Source of the DNA: Levilactobacillus cerevisiae
Lineage (GTDB): Bacteria > Bacillota > Bacilli > Lactobacillales > Lactobacillaceae
Reading direction: 5' to 3'
DNA: 45,551 nt
Assembly (NCBI RefSeq): GCF_003946245.1
Contig: NZ_RHNN01000029.1
Span: 1 to 45,551, forward strand
Below, piece by piece: positions 24,438 through 32,328 of the stretch. Position numbers and translations under genes: made by a program. A model generated the notes under the pieces. It saw only the letters and a list, made by a program, of their open reading frames with translations. It was not told where the DNA came from and did not search any database. The stretch's first letter is position 1. Every line of letters starts with the position of its first letter.

Positions 24438-24800
24438 CTAAATCGTTTCAATCGGCAAGTGCATGCCCTTCCAGCCTTCCAACGCGCAGGATAATTCAAA
24501 CGCCTGAAAACCGGCGGACAGTAACGTTAACAACGCCACCTTGCCCAACGTCGTGCCGGCGGTCCAGTCGTACACCACGTAGGTCTTGGTCTTATCCAAC
24601 TCATCCAGGCGGTCGCTCAAGTCCTTAGCTGGTAACGCGATTGCCCCTTTGATTTGGTCTTTCTTAATGGCGGCTGGTGCGTTGCGGACATCCAGAATCG
24701 TGTATGCCGGTTCTGCCGCTTGTAAGCCAGCCAGGACCGTGTTGTGGTCGATGTATAAGCTCAAGTAAGTCTTTAAGAAATTAATTTTTTCATTTTGCAT
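24438..24800 (-). CDS. Rhodanese-like protein without the catalytic cysteine
   Basis: 120 residues with the rhodanese layout: 'YTILDVRNAP' (about 33-42), 'GAIALPAKDLSDRLDELDKT' and 'ALEGWKGMHLP' at the end. The active-site loop reads 'YVVYDWTAGTTLGKVA': Asp78 stands where the sulfur-carrying Cys should be, so sulfurtransferase activity is not expected. Inactive rhodanese domains often bind proteins or small molecules. It overlaps the MarR gene by 11 bases and is co-translated with it, so it may act as a partner or sensor for that regulator (inference). Confidence 0.8.
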   Translation of the reverse strand: MQNEKINFLKTYLSLYIDHNTVLAGLQAAEPAYTILDVRNAPAAIKKDQIKGAIALPAKDLSDRLDELDKTKTYVVYDWTAGTTLGKVALLTLLSAGFQAFELSCALEGWKGMHLPIETI

Positions 24801-25326
24801 GTTGATTTCGCTCCAATTCTAAGTTTAAGTTGTGGGTGCCTTGATTGATTTTTTGCAATAAGCCGTTGAGTTGGTCAATTTCTGCTGGCGATAAAGGGGC
24901 CATGATTGTCTGGACGGCCGCAAAGTTGTGGGGTAAGAATGCCGTGACGGTTTGCTGGCCCGCTGCGGTTAGCTGAATCAGGGTCGATCGCTTGTCTGTG
25001 GGTGAAGCAACGCGGGCGACCCAGGCCTGGGCAACCATACCCTTGAGAAGCTTACTGACGGTCGCCCGAGTTGCCCCCAATTTATCCGCAATCACTGAGG
25101 GAGCCAACTGTTGCTGCGGCGCCTGTGCGAGAAACATTAAAATAATAAACTTCGATTCGGACAAGCCAGAATTTGCCAACACCTGATCATACTGGCGTTG
25201 CATCTCCCGGTAGGCCCATTGAAAGTTCAAAAATAGTTCGGCGACTTCCGCCTCACCGGTCGAACCAGCGACCAGCGAAATACGGGCCGCGTCTGGCCGG
25301 TCATTGAAATCATAATTCGTTGTCAA
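24790..25326 (-). CDS. MarR-family regulator, autoregulated
   Basis: 178 residues from TTG 25326, eight bases after AAGGAG; the longer frame upstream runs through the promoter and operator. The winged HTH is visible in 'SESKFIILMFLAQAPQQQLA', 'PSVIADKLGATRATVSKLLK' and 'DKRSTLIQLTAAGQ' (wing). A perfect palindrome of MarR type overlaps the transcription start region, so it probably represses itself and the overlapping rhodanese gene. The ligand is unknown; the N-terminal arm (about 1-45) is longer than usual. Confidence 0.82.
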   Translation of the reverse strand: MTTNYDFNDRPDAARISLVAGSTGEAEVAELFLNFQWAYREMQRQYDQVLANSGLSESKFIILMFLAQAPQQQLAPSVIADKLGATRATVSKLLKGMVAQAWVARVASPTDKRSTLIQLTAAGQQTVTAFLPHNFAAVQTIMAPLSPAEIDQLNGLLQKINQGTHNLNLELERNQHAK

Positions 25327-25340
25327 ATGGCTCACTCCTT

Positions 25341-25364
25341 TTGTAGTTAGCCGGCTAACTACAA
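25341..25364 (-). promoter_or_regulatory. MarR operator, perfect 24-bp palindrome, with promoter
   Basis: The half-site TTGTAGTTAGCC is followed at once by its exact complement. On the minus strand -35 TTGCTT and -10 TATATT are 17 bases apart just upstream, so the palindrome covers the start of transcription and lies next to the ribosome site. TAGTTAG...CTAACTA is a common MarR-type operator form. Confidence 0.8.
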
Positions 25365-25564
25365 TGACTAATATAGCAGGTGTCCCCGGTGAAAGCAAGG
25401 GAAATCCCCTTTTATTTTTCGTTTTACCGACACCATCAACGAAGAACGCCAGTCTGCGTGGCTTCTTACCGTAACCTACCATTTAATTTCACCACTAAAG
25501 GTTAAAACTTAAAGTTTCCGCGTAATCCGCTAAACACAAGGGCTATAACGCTAAATATTGGCAA

Positions 25565-25966
25565 CACAGACTACGCCCGCCGGCTTACTGTTCGCCAAAT
25601 TTAGGCTGGACCGTTGCGGGTAAAAATTGACGCCTGAAAAACGGTCTGTCAGCTGAGCCTAAATTTGGCTCACTCACGCCTACTTAGGCTGTGACCAATT
25701 ACGGTAGACAAACGTTGCCAGCCTAGCGATAGTCACGGCAATGTCATGTTGAAGAACAGTCATAACCGGAGGAGGACAGAGACGTAGGTAGCTGTGTCGA
25801 CGACGTTAGCTGAGTGATTTTCTCAGGTTACGTCGTGGGACGTGTTTGGAGACCGGTGTTTTACCGGGCTTCAAACCGAGCCGGAGGACCGTCCCTCAGG
25901 CCGTAGGCGGTCCCCATAGCAGCCGAAGTCTCTGGCAGCCGCAGGTGGCAATTTCCGACTAATTTT
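25565..25966. repeat. Large structured repeat, family B, copy 2 (both modules)
   Basis: The 5' module (25565-25693) is closed by CACAGACTA/TAGGCTGTG and holds a 14-bp perfect stem GCCAAATTTAGGCT/AGCCTAAATTTGGC plus GACCGTT/AACGGTC. The 3' module (25764-25966) aligns to 29541-29722: AACCGGAGGAGGACAG, a variable hairpin, GTTTGGAGACCGG...CCGGGCTTCAAAC, CGAGCCGGAGGACCG and GGCAGCCGCAGGTGGCAAT. A G-U wobble in GTTTGGAG/CTTCAAAC slightly favours the plus strand as the RNA. The 800-base gap 25327-26122 holds no gene. Confidence 0.65.
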
Positions 25967-26034
25967 GCGGATTGAGTCTCCGTTAGTTGGGGCGTTTAGG
26001 TTCTTTGGGACTTTCAACCTTTAGTCACCCAAAT

Positions 26035-26080
26035 AAAAAACGGATGACCCAGCAACGACCAATCGCTGCCAAGTCACCCG
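26035..26080 (-). terminator. Terminator of the COG4705-like gene
   Basis: CGGGTGAC...GGCAGCGA pairs with TCGTTGC...GTCATCCG on the minus strand, followed by TTTTTTATTT. It lies 43 bases past the stop at 26123. Confidence 0.75.
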
Positions 26081-26122
26081 CACACATTTTCCTGATCAAC
26101 GCTCAGAACGACTCCTCACGCC

Positions 26123-26965
26123 TTACTTCGTCGAAACCTTCTTCACGGCATCTTGCCGAATGGTCGGCGTGGACTGGTGCACCAACGTGACGCCCAGGCA
26201 AACGGCGAAGAGTGCCAACCAAATCAGTGACATACCCTGGTTACCCAGGAACCCGTTGTGGAAATCGTAACCGAAGTAATCCGCAAAGCTGGCACCGACC
26301 GGCCGGGTTAAGATATAGGCCAACCAGAAGGTCACGATTTCACCCACGCTATTCATTGCCGGCCGCCGGATAGCCCGGTAAGCTAACAGCCCCAAGAAGA
26401 CGGCACCTAAGATCAGGCCGGTATTCAGGAAGCCCAAGTTCAGCCCAGTAGGATCAACGTTGTACCCGCCAGAACGGGCAGTTGCGAGCCAATCCCCCGC
26501 CGCGGTCCCCAGCATGAAGGAGAACGCCACGGTTAACCAGTAGTAAGCTTCCTTCGTGTGTGTCGTGATGTGGTGAATCGACAGGTCATGGGTCGCACGG
26601 TACCAGAGCCCGAAGCTCACCAACATCAGTGCCCCAAAGATGGCAGTCGTTTCCATGTAATGGAGGCCCGTCAGGCTCTTAAATGTATCTGCTGAGAACG
26701 TCCCAAATACGGCTAAGAGTGCCACCGACAGCCAGTAAAACGTTGGCCGGTAACGTTCGGAACGAAACTGCAAGGTCAGGAAAATTGCGAAGAGTCCTAA
26801 CGACCAGCCGACGGTAAACAGTTCACCTAACCCGGAATTCTGTTGCCCAAAAATTTGACTGGAATAATCCGATACGGATTCACCTAAGCCCGTACTAATC
26901 AACTTGGTCAGCCAAAACAGGAGCGTAATGGCCGGCACTTTATTTAACATGTCTTTCTTTGTCAT
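26123..26965 (-). CDS. COG4705-like multi-pass membrane protein
   Basis: 280 residues with about eight hydrophobic segments. The start motif 'KVPAITLLFWLTKLISTGLG' followed by ESVSDY recurs in altered form in the second half ('FWLAYILTRPVGASFADYFG'), indicating an internal duplication of a four-helix unit, as in the COG4705 'membrane-anchored protein' group. The function of the family is not known. GGAGG lies seven bases before ATG 26965. It follows a histidine kinase gene on the same strand after 117 bases that contain an inverted repeat, so the two-component system may control it. Confidence 0.75.
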   Translation of the reverse strand: MTKKDMLNKVPAITLLFWLTKLISTGLGESVSDYSSQIFGQQNSGLGELFTVGWSLGLFAIFLTLQFRSERYRPTFYWLSVALLAVFGTFSADTFKSLTGLHYMETTAIFGALMLVSFGLWYRATHDLSIHHITTHTKEAYYWLTVAFSFMLGTAAGDWLATARSGGYNVDPTGLNLGFLNTGLILGAVFLGLLAYRAIRRPAMNSVGEIVTFWLAYILTRPVGASFADYFGYDFHNGFLGNQGMSLIWLALFAVCLGVTLVHQSTPTIRQDAVKKVSTK

Positions 26966-27000
26966 GTTCATTCCTCCATCCAACACTTATCTGTGTCATT

Positions 27001-27028
27001 CGATAAACCTAGAATACCGAGTTTATCG
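27001..27028. promoter_or_regulatory. Inverted repeat CGATAAAC-N12-GTTTATCG
   Basis: Perfect 8-bp arms lie 12 bases apart, upstream of the COG4705-like gene and just past the histidine kinase gene. No T-tract follows, so it is a better operator than terminator candidate. Confidence 0.4.
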
Positions 27029-27082
27029 CGGAGGCACTAGCTAAGTTTGCTGAAGGAAAAATGAAGGTTCTTTAGAAACGCG

Positions 27083-28438
27083 TCATCCAGCCGGTTGAAG
27101 TGCAATTGTGAAGACACTACCTTGTGGCACTTTATCCGTGACGGTCACCGTCGCCTGATTCAGGACTGCCAACTGTGACACGATGGCGAGGCCCAGACCC
27201 GTCCCGGCAATTTTACTTGAACGAGCTGCGTCGACCCGGTAAAAACGATTGAAAATCTTGGCCTTCTGATCATCGGGGATGCCAATTCCTTGATCACCGA
27301 TCTGAATGGTGGCCTGTTGGTCCGTGGCCTTAACGTTGACCGTTAGTAACGCTGCCTCAGGAGAATATTTGCGCGCGTTATCCAGCAGCGCCAGAATCAT
27401 TTGCTTGAGACTATTTTCATCCGCATTTGCCATGACCCCCGGTTGACACGTCAACTGAATGGTCGGCACCTGTTCCTGATAGTCCTGAACGAGTTGCGTG
27501 ACCAGCTCAGAAATATTTACTGGTTTTAGCGTCACCTGCAAGCGCTCGTTGCGCGTCACTCTGAGTAACGATTCCACCAGCTCTTGAAGCCGTAACGACT
27601 CACTGTCCAGGAATTGGAGCGATTCATCGAAAACTTCTGGGTGGTCCTTGCCGTGGTGTTGCAAGAGGCTGACGTACCCGCGAATCGCGGTTAAGGGTGT
27701 GCGCAGCTCGTGGGAGGCGTCCGAAACAAATTGTTGTTCCCGCAGCATCTGGGCGTTTAGCTGGTCCAGTAAGTGGTTGAATTGCGTTGCCAGCTGTTGG
27801 ACTTCCACGGGCGATTCCGGGATGGGCAACGGGGTTTGCGGCGCGGTCGATTGTTTGGTCTGTGCCGTCACCGCCGCCGTTAAGTCCGTCAGTGGTTTCG
27901 TAATTCGCCGGCTCAACAGATTAATCAGGATGATTCCCAACGACGTACTGAGCAGTGAAACCAACAGGATGGCAATCAGAACCGTTCCCAACTCCCGTAA
28001 CGTTTCGTCCAGACTCAGCCAAACGTGATAAACAGCCTTAGTCGTTGCCTGTTGACGGTACACGAACAGGCCCTTGCCCTTCACCCACAGAAAATTTGAA
28101 CTGAGATGATGGACGGTCTGTTGCGTAAAGTTTTTAGACCCCGTTGAATAAAATGTTTGCGCACTGGTAGACGTCGTTGGCAGGATCCGAATTTTAACGT
28201 AGGTGGTTGAGGCTCCCTGCTGACTTGACGCTTGCCAGGCATCCGTGTTGGGCGTGACGTGAACGAACGTTTTTTCTAGCGACTGGACCATTTTATTTGC
28301 TGAAGTGGTGCTGTTGCTAAACAATAACGCGGACATGACGCCGGTTGTGAGTAATAGACTCAACACCGTGGTGATCAGGATCGTCTGCAAATACGTCCGC
28401 ACAATCAAGCGCCGGTTGGTCGTTGGTTTAGTTTTCAT
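27083..28438 (-). CDS. Sensor histidine kinase
   Basis: 451 residues. One membrane helix near residues 15-37, an extracytoplasmic sensor region (about 40-155), a second helix (about 158-180), a HAMP linker ('SRRITKPLTDLTAAV'), the HisKA box 'SDASHELRTPLTAIRGY' with phospho-acceptor His243, and an HATPase domain with N ('ALLDNARKYS'), G1 ('IGDQGIGIP') and G2 ('GTGLGLAIV') boxes. Its first codon lies inside the end of the response regulator gene (11-base overlap). The layout resembles membrane-stress kinases of lactic acid bacteria; the signal is unknown. Confidence 0.9.
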   Translation of the reverse strand: MKTKPTTNRRLIVRTYLQTILITTVLSLLLTTGVMSALLFSNSTTSANKMVQSLEKTFVHVTPNTDAWQASSQQGASTTYVKIRILPTTSTSAQTFYSTGSKNFTQQTVHHLSSNFLWVKGKGLFVYRQQATTKAVYHVWLSLDETLRELGTVLIAILLVSLLSTSLGIILINLLSRRITKPLTDLTAAVTAQTKQSTAPQTPLPIPESPVEVQQLATQFNHLLDQLNAQMLREQQFVSDASHELRTPLTAIRGYVSLLQHHGKDHPEVFDESLQFLDSESLRLQELVESLLRVTRNERLQVTLKPVNISELVTQLVQDYQEQVPTIQLTCQPGVMANADENSLKQMILALLDNARKYSPEAALLTVNVKATDQQATIQIGDQGIGIPDDQKAKIFNRFYRVDAARSSKIAGTGLGLAIVSQLAVLNQATVTVTDKVPQGSVFTIALQPAG

Positions 28439-29135
28439 CTGCGGAGACTTCCTTTAAGACGTACCCGATGCCGCGGATCGTTTCAATCACAATCGTGGAC
28501 TCCTGGATATCATGTAATTTTTGCCGCAACTGCCGCACGTACACGTCGACGATATTCATTTGGCCCACAAAATCTGTCCCCCAAACATCATCGAGAATTT
28601 CATCACGCGTCAGCGGCTGGCCGACGTGCTGCATGAAGGTCAGCAACAGACTATATTCTCGTTGGGTCAGTTGAATCTGTTGTCCGTTGTAAGCGGCCTG
28701 ATGGGCCTTGGTGTCCAGAACGAGCCCGCTGACCTGATAACTGGGCGTTGTCTGATGCAACTGCGCCTGATGACGGAAGATGACCCGAATCCGCGCCAGC
28801 AATTCTTCCATATCAAACGGTTTCGTAATGTAATCATCCGCACCGCTATTCAGCCCCGCAACTTTATCGCCAGAAAAATCATGCGCCGTCAAGAAAATTA
28901 CTGGCAACAGTGAATCCGTTCGCCGAATCCGCCGGAGAACGCCCAAACCATCAATTTCAGGAATCATCCAATCTAGTAAAATCAAATCCAACGTGCCTTG
29001 CAACTGCTCGTACAAAGCCAACGCTTCCGTCCCCGTACTTGCCACGTAGACTTGATAATTTTCAAAGCCTAATTCACGCTTCAATAACGTCTGAATGGCC
29101 AGCTCATCTTCAACCACCAATATCGTTTCTGTCAC
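28428..29135 (-). CDS. OmpR/PhoB-type response regulator
   Basis: 235 residues starting at GTG 29135, after AAGGAAGGG. The receiver domain has acidic residues near 10-11, phospho-acceptor Asp55 in 'LDLILLDWMIPEIDG', Thr83 and Lys105 ('DDYITKPFD'). The C-terminal winged helix ('QLTQREYSLLLTFMQHVGQP' and 'VDVYVRQLRQKLHD') binds DNA. It is translated together with the overlapping kinase. Family B repeat copy 3 lies upstream, beyond about 400 bases of gene-free sequence. Confidence 0.9.
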   Translation of the reverse strand: MTETILVVEDELAIQTLLKRELGFENYQVYVASTGTEALALYEQLQGTLDLILLDWMIPEIDGLGVLRRIRRTDSLLPVIFLTAHDFSGDKVAGLNSGADDYITKPFDMEELLARIRVIFRHQAQLHQTTPSYQVSGLVLDTKAHQAAYNGQQIQLTQREYSLLLTFMQHVGQPLTRDEILDDVWGTDFVGQMNIVDVYVRQLRQKLHDIQESTIVIETIRGIGYVLKEVSADEN

Positions 29136-29540
29136 AGCAATGCCCTTCCTTCACTAAGGCTGACGTCAGGCCCGGCCAATTTTACCGCCAACCTGCCATT
29201 TCTTTACCTGCGATATTACTAGTATCTGGCGCGGCTGACAACTTTCTTTGCTCAAAATTAATAGGTGGAACTGGTGGATGTCAAAAAAGCCCAGACAGAT
29301 GGCCTCACCAATTGGATGAAATCGTCTATTTGAGCTTCTTTGAACGGTGATTACAGAAAGCCAAAGCATGGACATAACCTTGCGCATAGGCGAATGAACC
29401 CCTAGAATATTGCTCAAGTTATTCACATTAAACTGGAAAACTAAATTTAACACACGAACACCTACATTGAGCAAATCATTGACTAAGCGTTGCATAACAT
29501 TGCATCGGTGATTTACGCCGATGTCGTGACTAAAACAATC
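29136..29540. other. Gene-free stretch upstream of the two-component system
   Basis: A 109-codon minus-strand frame (29166-29495) lacks a ribosome site and resembles nothing that I recognise. The last 30 bases (about 29510-29540, TTTACGCCGATGTCGTGAC...) resemble the join sequence of family B copies 1 and 2. Nothing else can be supported. Confidence 0.45.
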
Positions 29541-29722
29541 GTAACCGGAGGAGGACAGAAATGGAGTTAGCTGGGAACCAGCTTACAGCGGGGGACGCGT
29601 TTGGAGACTGTCGGTTTTAGACAGGCTTCAAACCGAGCCGGAGGACCGCACCTCATGCCGCAGGCGCTCCCCCACAGCAGCCGGAATCTCTGGCAGCCGC
29701 AGGTGGCAATTTTCGACTAATT
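29541..29722. repeat. Large structured repeat, family B, copy 3 (3' module)
   Basis: Aligns to 25764-25966. Visible stems are TTAGCTGG/CCAGCTTA (one conserved T-T mismatch), GTTTGGAG-CTGTC around a loop to GACAG-CTTCAAAC, and GGGGGA/TCCCCC. The middle stem differs in sequence from copy 2 (CTGTC/GACAG against CCGG/CCGG) but stays paired. It lies directly after the nth stop codon and upstream of the response regulator. Confidence 0.65.
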
Positions 29723-29735
29723 TTTCAGCACTTCT

Positions 29736-30386
29736 TCAAACGCCCGCTTCATTTTCTTCCTCGAGCCGGTCGCAAGCCTTAATTAGCGGGCAAACTTCCT
29801 TGTCGGGCGCTAATTTCATCGAATATTTCCGTCCGTACGCAATCATGGTGTGGTGGGCCTGATGTAAGTCTTCTCGTGCCAACACGCCGACAATTTTCTT
29901 TTCCACCTGCAGGGGTGTCGCGGTTTGTGGGACGAAGTGCAAGCGCTTTGAAATGGCAGAAACGTGGGTATCCACGGCAAATGTCGGCAGTCCAAACGCG
30001 TCGCTCAACACCACGTTGGCCGTTTTACGACCAGCCCCGGGCAGCGCCATGATGCCCTTCCGATAATTGGGGACTCTATCGTTCATCTCTTCATGGACGA
30101 TTCTGGCCGTCTTGATAATGTTGCTGGCCTTGTTGTGAAATAAACCAACGCTCCTAATGATTTGCTCAACGTCCCCCACGTCTGCCATCATCAGGTCTTT
30201 CGGTGTCGGATACTTTTCAAACAGAATTGGTGTCACCTTGTTCACCGACACATCCGTCGCCTGCGCACTTAAGATCACCGACACCAGGAACTGAAACGGC
30301 GTTCTGGCATCCAGCGACTGCTCCACCGGTCCAATGTCCGTTTCCATTTGCTGAATTGCCCAGACAATCTGTTCGTCCTTTAACAT
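29736..30386 (-). CDS. nth: Endonuclease III family DNA glycosylase, iron-sulfur site degenerate
   Basis: 216 residues. DNA glycosylase/AP lyase fold for oxidised pyrimidines. The helix-hairpin-helix 'LPGAGRKTANVVL' carries catalytic Lys121, and 'FAVDTHVSAISKRL' carries Asp139. The C-terminal cluster loop normally reads C-X6-C-X2-C-X5-C; here the same spacing holds Ser189, Lys196, Cys199 and Cys205, so two of four ligands are lost and a [4Fe-4S] cluster is unlikely. The catalytic pair is intact, so activity may remain. Start at ATG 30386 after GAGGGG; the longer frame has no ribosome site. Confidence 0.9.
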   Translation of the reverse strand: MLKDEQIVWAIQQMETDIGPVEQSLDARTPFQFLVSVILSAQATDVSVNKVTPILFEKYPTPKDLMMADVGDVEQIIRSVGLFHNKASNIIKTARIVHEEMNDRVPNYRKGIMALPGAGRKTANVVLSDAFGLPTFAVDTHVSAISKRLHFVPQTATPLQVEKKIVGVLAREDLHQAHHTMIAYGRKYSMKLAPDKEVCPLIKACDRLEEENEAGV

Positions 30387-30456
30387 GACTCTCAACCCCT
30401 CATCGTTTGCTATCACCAATCATACAGCAATCCGCGCTTGTGAGCGATAGCTTTGC

Positions 30457-31872
30457 CTATTTTACCGACGAAGGGTCAGCTGACGGCTTATCAGGCATGC
30501 GACTGACGGGTACGCCCAATTGGCTAGACCACAGCAAGCCCAGCCATGAAATAAACCCAGCACCAAGCATCACCGCCTGAAACCCGCGGCCGAATGCGCC
30601 ACTGGCCGTGTTGCCACCCCAGCTGTAAAAAATGATGACGGCCACAGTGGTACCAATTGCGCCCCCAAATAAGCGAAAAACATTGTATACCCCCGCGGCC
30701 TTACCGATTGCCGTCCGATTCACGGCACCCAACACAGCTTTTTGCAACGCAGGTCCCGCCATCGAAAGCCCCACACCAGCTAAGCCTAATGGAATCACTA
30801 ACCAGATATAAGGCCGTTGCCAATGAACAAACCAAGCAATCGCACCATATCCCGTACCCTGAAGAAAGAGTCCCCAGGTAGCCACCCGTTTCTCACCAAA
30901 ACGGTCCACGGCCTGGCCGGCAAACGGGGCGACAATCACCAACGTTCCGGTCCACGGCAACAGGCCAAGTCCCGCACTCAGAGCGGTCGCCCGTTGACTC
31001 ACTTGTAAGTATTGCGGCAGGAAAAAGACAACGCCGTACATGGAAGCGTAGAGCAGAGCGGTTGCGATATTGCCACCCGTAAATGCCCTGATCTTAAAAA
31101 AGCGTACTGGCATTAGGGGAGCGGTTTCAACTGTTTGTCGCCGAATAAACCAGAGGCCACACCTAACGCTAATCAGACCTATCAGTAAAATTGGCCACCA
31201 ATCAGTTGCAAGTGTGCCCCCAGTTGTGGCCGATAGCGTCCAAATGAGGCCCGCCATGGCAATCACAATCAGACTGGCGTCACCGAAGCGAATCGGTTCC
31301 TGCGCACCCCGACTTTCGGGCAAGTACCGTTGTGCCAAGCCAATCCCCGCTATCCCCACCGGCACGTTAATCCAAAATATCCACTGCCAGGCAATCTTAG
31401 CGACAATGAAACCACCTAAAGAAGGCCCAACAATCAGTGCCAGACCGCCAATCCCACTCCAAATACCTAATGCCCGGCCGCGCTGACTCCCTGGGACCGC
31501 ATTTGTCAGAATCGCCATCGACATGGGTGTCATGACGGATGCCCCAACGCCGGCAATGATGCGTGCCCCAATCAACAGACTGATGTTCGGTGCCAGTGCA
31601 CAGAGAGCTGAGCCAATCGTGAAAATAAGAATCCCCCACTGATAGATGCGCCGACGCCCCAACCGCTCACCCAGGGCCACCCCGACCAGTAGGATTGCGG
31701 CAATCGTGATATTGTAGGCATTGAGCGCCCACTGTAACGTCCCAACTGAAATTTCAAACTCCGAACGAATAGCCGTAGATGCTGTGGTGACAATCATCGC
31801 GTCCATCATGGACATAAAGAAGCCTAACGACGTCAACGTTAACACCCACCTGTAATTAACTTGTTTGGTCAT
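30457..31872 (-). CDS. DHA2-family MFS exporter
   Basis: 471 residues, 14 predicted helices. Features: 'FFMSMMDAMIVTTASTAIRS' (helix 1), 'GERLGRRRIYQWGILIF' (motif A), 'GIGGLALIVGPSLGGFI' (motif C) and 'WQWIFWINVPVGI'. It lies 125 bases downstream of an ArsR-type regulator on the same strand, but a terminator and its own operator-bearing promoter separate them, so it is an independently controlled target. The substrate is not evident; unlike typical ArsR targets it is a drug-type exporter, not a metal pump. Confidence 0.88.
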   Translation of the reverse strand: MTKQVNYRWVLTLTSLGFFMSMMDAMIVTTASTAIRSEFEISVGTLQWALNAYNITIAAILLVGVALGERLGRRRIYQWGILIFTIGSALCALAPNISLLIGARIIAGVGASVMTPMSMAILTNAVPGSQRGRALGIWSGIGGLALIVGPSLGGFIVAKIAWQWIFWINVPVGIAGIGLAQRYLPESRGAQEPIRFGDASLIVIAMAGLIWTLSATTGGTLATDWWPILLIGLISVRCGLWFIRRQTVETAPLMPVRFFKIRAFTGGNIATALLYASMYGVVFFLPQYLQVSQRATALSAGLGLLPWTGTLVIVAPFAGQAVDRFGEKRVATWGLFLQGTGYGAIAWFVHWQRPYIWLVIPLGLAGVGLSMAGPALQKAVLGAVNRTAIGKAAGVYNVFRLFGGAIGTTVAVIIFYSWGGNTASGAFGRGFQAVMLGAGFISWLGLLWSSQLGVPVSRMPDKPSADPSSVK

Positions 31873-31897
31873 TTCCCCGTCTCCCTATGTTGAAAAT

Positions 31898-31921
31898 ATA
31901 GTTCAAAATGTTTTGAACTAT
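31898..31921 (-). promoter_or_regulatory. Perfect palindrome upstream of the exporter, likely ArsR-type operator
   Basis: Half-sites ATAGTTCAAAA and TTTTGAACTAT (11 bp each, exact) flank a 2-base centre. It lies 26 bases upstream of the exporter start. The adjacent ArsR-like regulator is the obvious candidate to bind it. Confidence 0.75.
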
Positions 31922-31955
31922 CTCACCATAGCATCCACAGTTATTCTTGGCAAGC

Positions 31956-31982
31956 AAAAAAAGAGACCCCTGGGGATCCCTT
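31956..31982 (-). terminator. Terminator of the ArsR-type gene
   Basis: On the minus strand AGGGATCCC pairs with GGGTCTCT (wobble and one bulge) and is followed by T7. It lies 14 bases past the regulator stop. Confidence 0.6.
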
Positions 31983-31996
31983 GAAATTGGTCTAGA

Positions 31997-32284
31997 CTAT
32001 AAATTGTCCCAGAAATGGACCAGATACCGATCGACCGTTGACCGGTCTAGCGCAACATATTTTTCGCGGGCCACTTTGCGCGCCGTAATGAGTCCCGCTT
32101 CCTGCAGCAGTTTGAAATGGTACGAGCCAGCGGTTTTGCCAATGTGGATTGCTTGATCGACCTCGCCACAGGTGACCTCATGATCCTGGCCATTGAGATA
32201 TTGAATGATGGTCAGCCGAATGGGATCTGCCAATGCCTTGAAGACCTTCATCATCTGTTCACTTTTTTGTCCTTGAGTTGTCAT
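31997..32284 (-). CDS. ArsR/SmtB-type winged-helix regulator
   Basis: 95 residues. The ArsR pattern is clear: 'VFKALADPIRLTIIQYLNG', a recognition-helix region 'IGKTAGSYHFKLLQEAGLI' and the wing 'ARKVAREKYVALD'. The metal-binding ELCVCDL box is replaced by 'HEVTCGEVDQAI', with a single Cys, so it may sense something other than metals. The ATG has no ribosome site, and a -10 box lies only seven bases upstream, so the mRNA is probably leaderless. Likely target: the 24-bp palindrome before the exporter. Confidence 0.85.
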   Translation of the reverse strand: MTTQGQKSEQMMKVFKALADPIRLTIIQYLNGQDHEVTCGEVDQAIHIGKTAGSYHFKLLQEAGLITARKVAREKYVALDRSTVDRYLVHFWDNL

Positions 32285-32319
32285 GTCTTTTATTGTACCT
32301 GAAGAATTGAGAGACGCAA
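32285..32319 (-). promoter_or_regulatory. Promoter giving a probable leaderless mRNA
   Basis: -10 TACAAT (32297-32292) is seven bases before ATG 32284. A weak -35 (TTGCGT, 32319-32314) lies 16 bases further upstream. No Shine-Dalgarno sequence is present. The geometry equals that at 7707-7720. Confidence 0.45.
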
Positions 32320-32328
32320 GTTTTCAGC

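Noticed and set aside
25765..25966. tmRNA, RNase P or 6S RNA in the family B 3' unit
   Set aside because: The conserved cores of those RNAs are not present, and the sequence occurs twice in this window.
29166..29495. 109-codon minus-strand frame upstream of the two-component genes
   Set aside because: No ribosome site, no family resemblance, and its composition looks like non-coding sequence.
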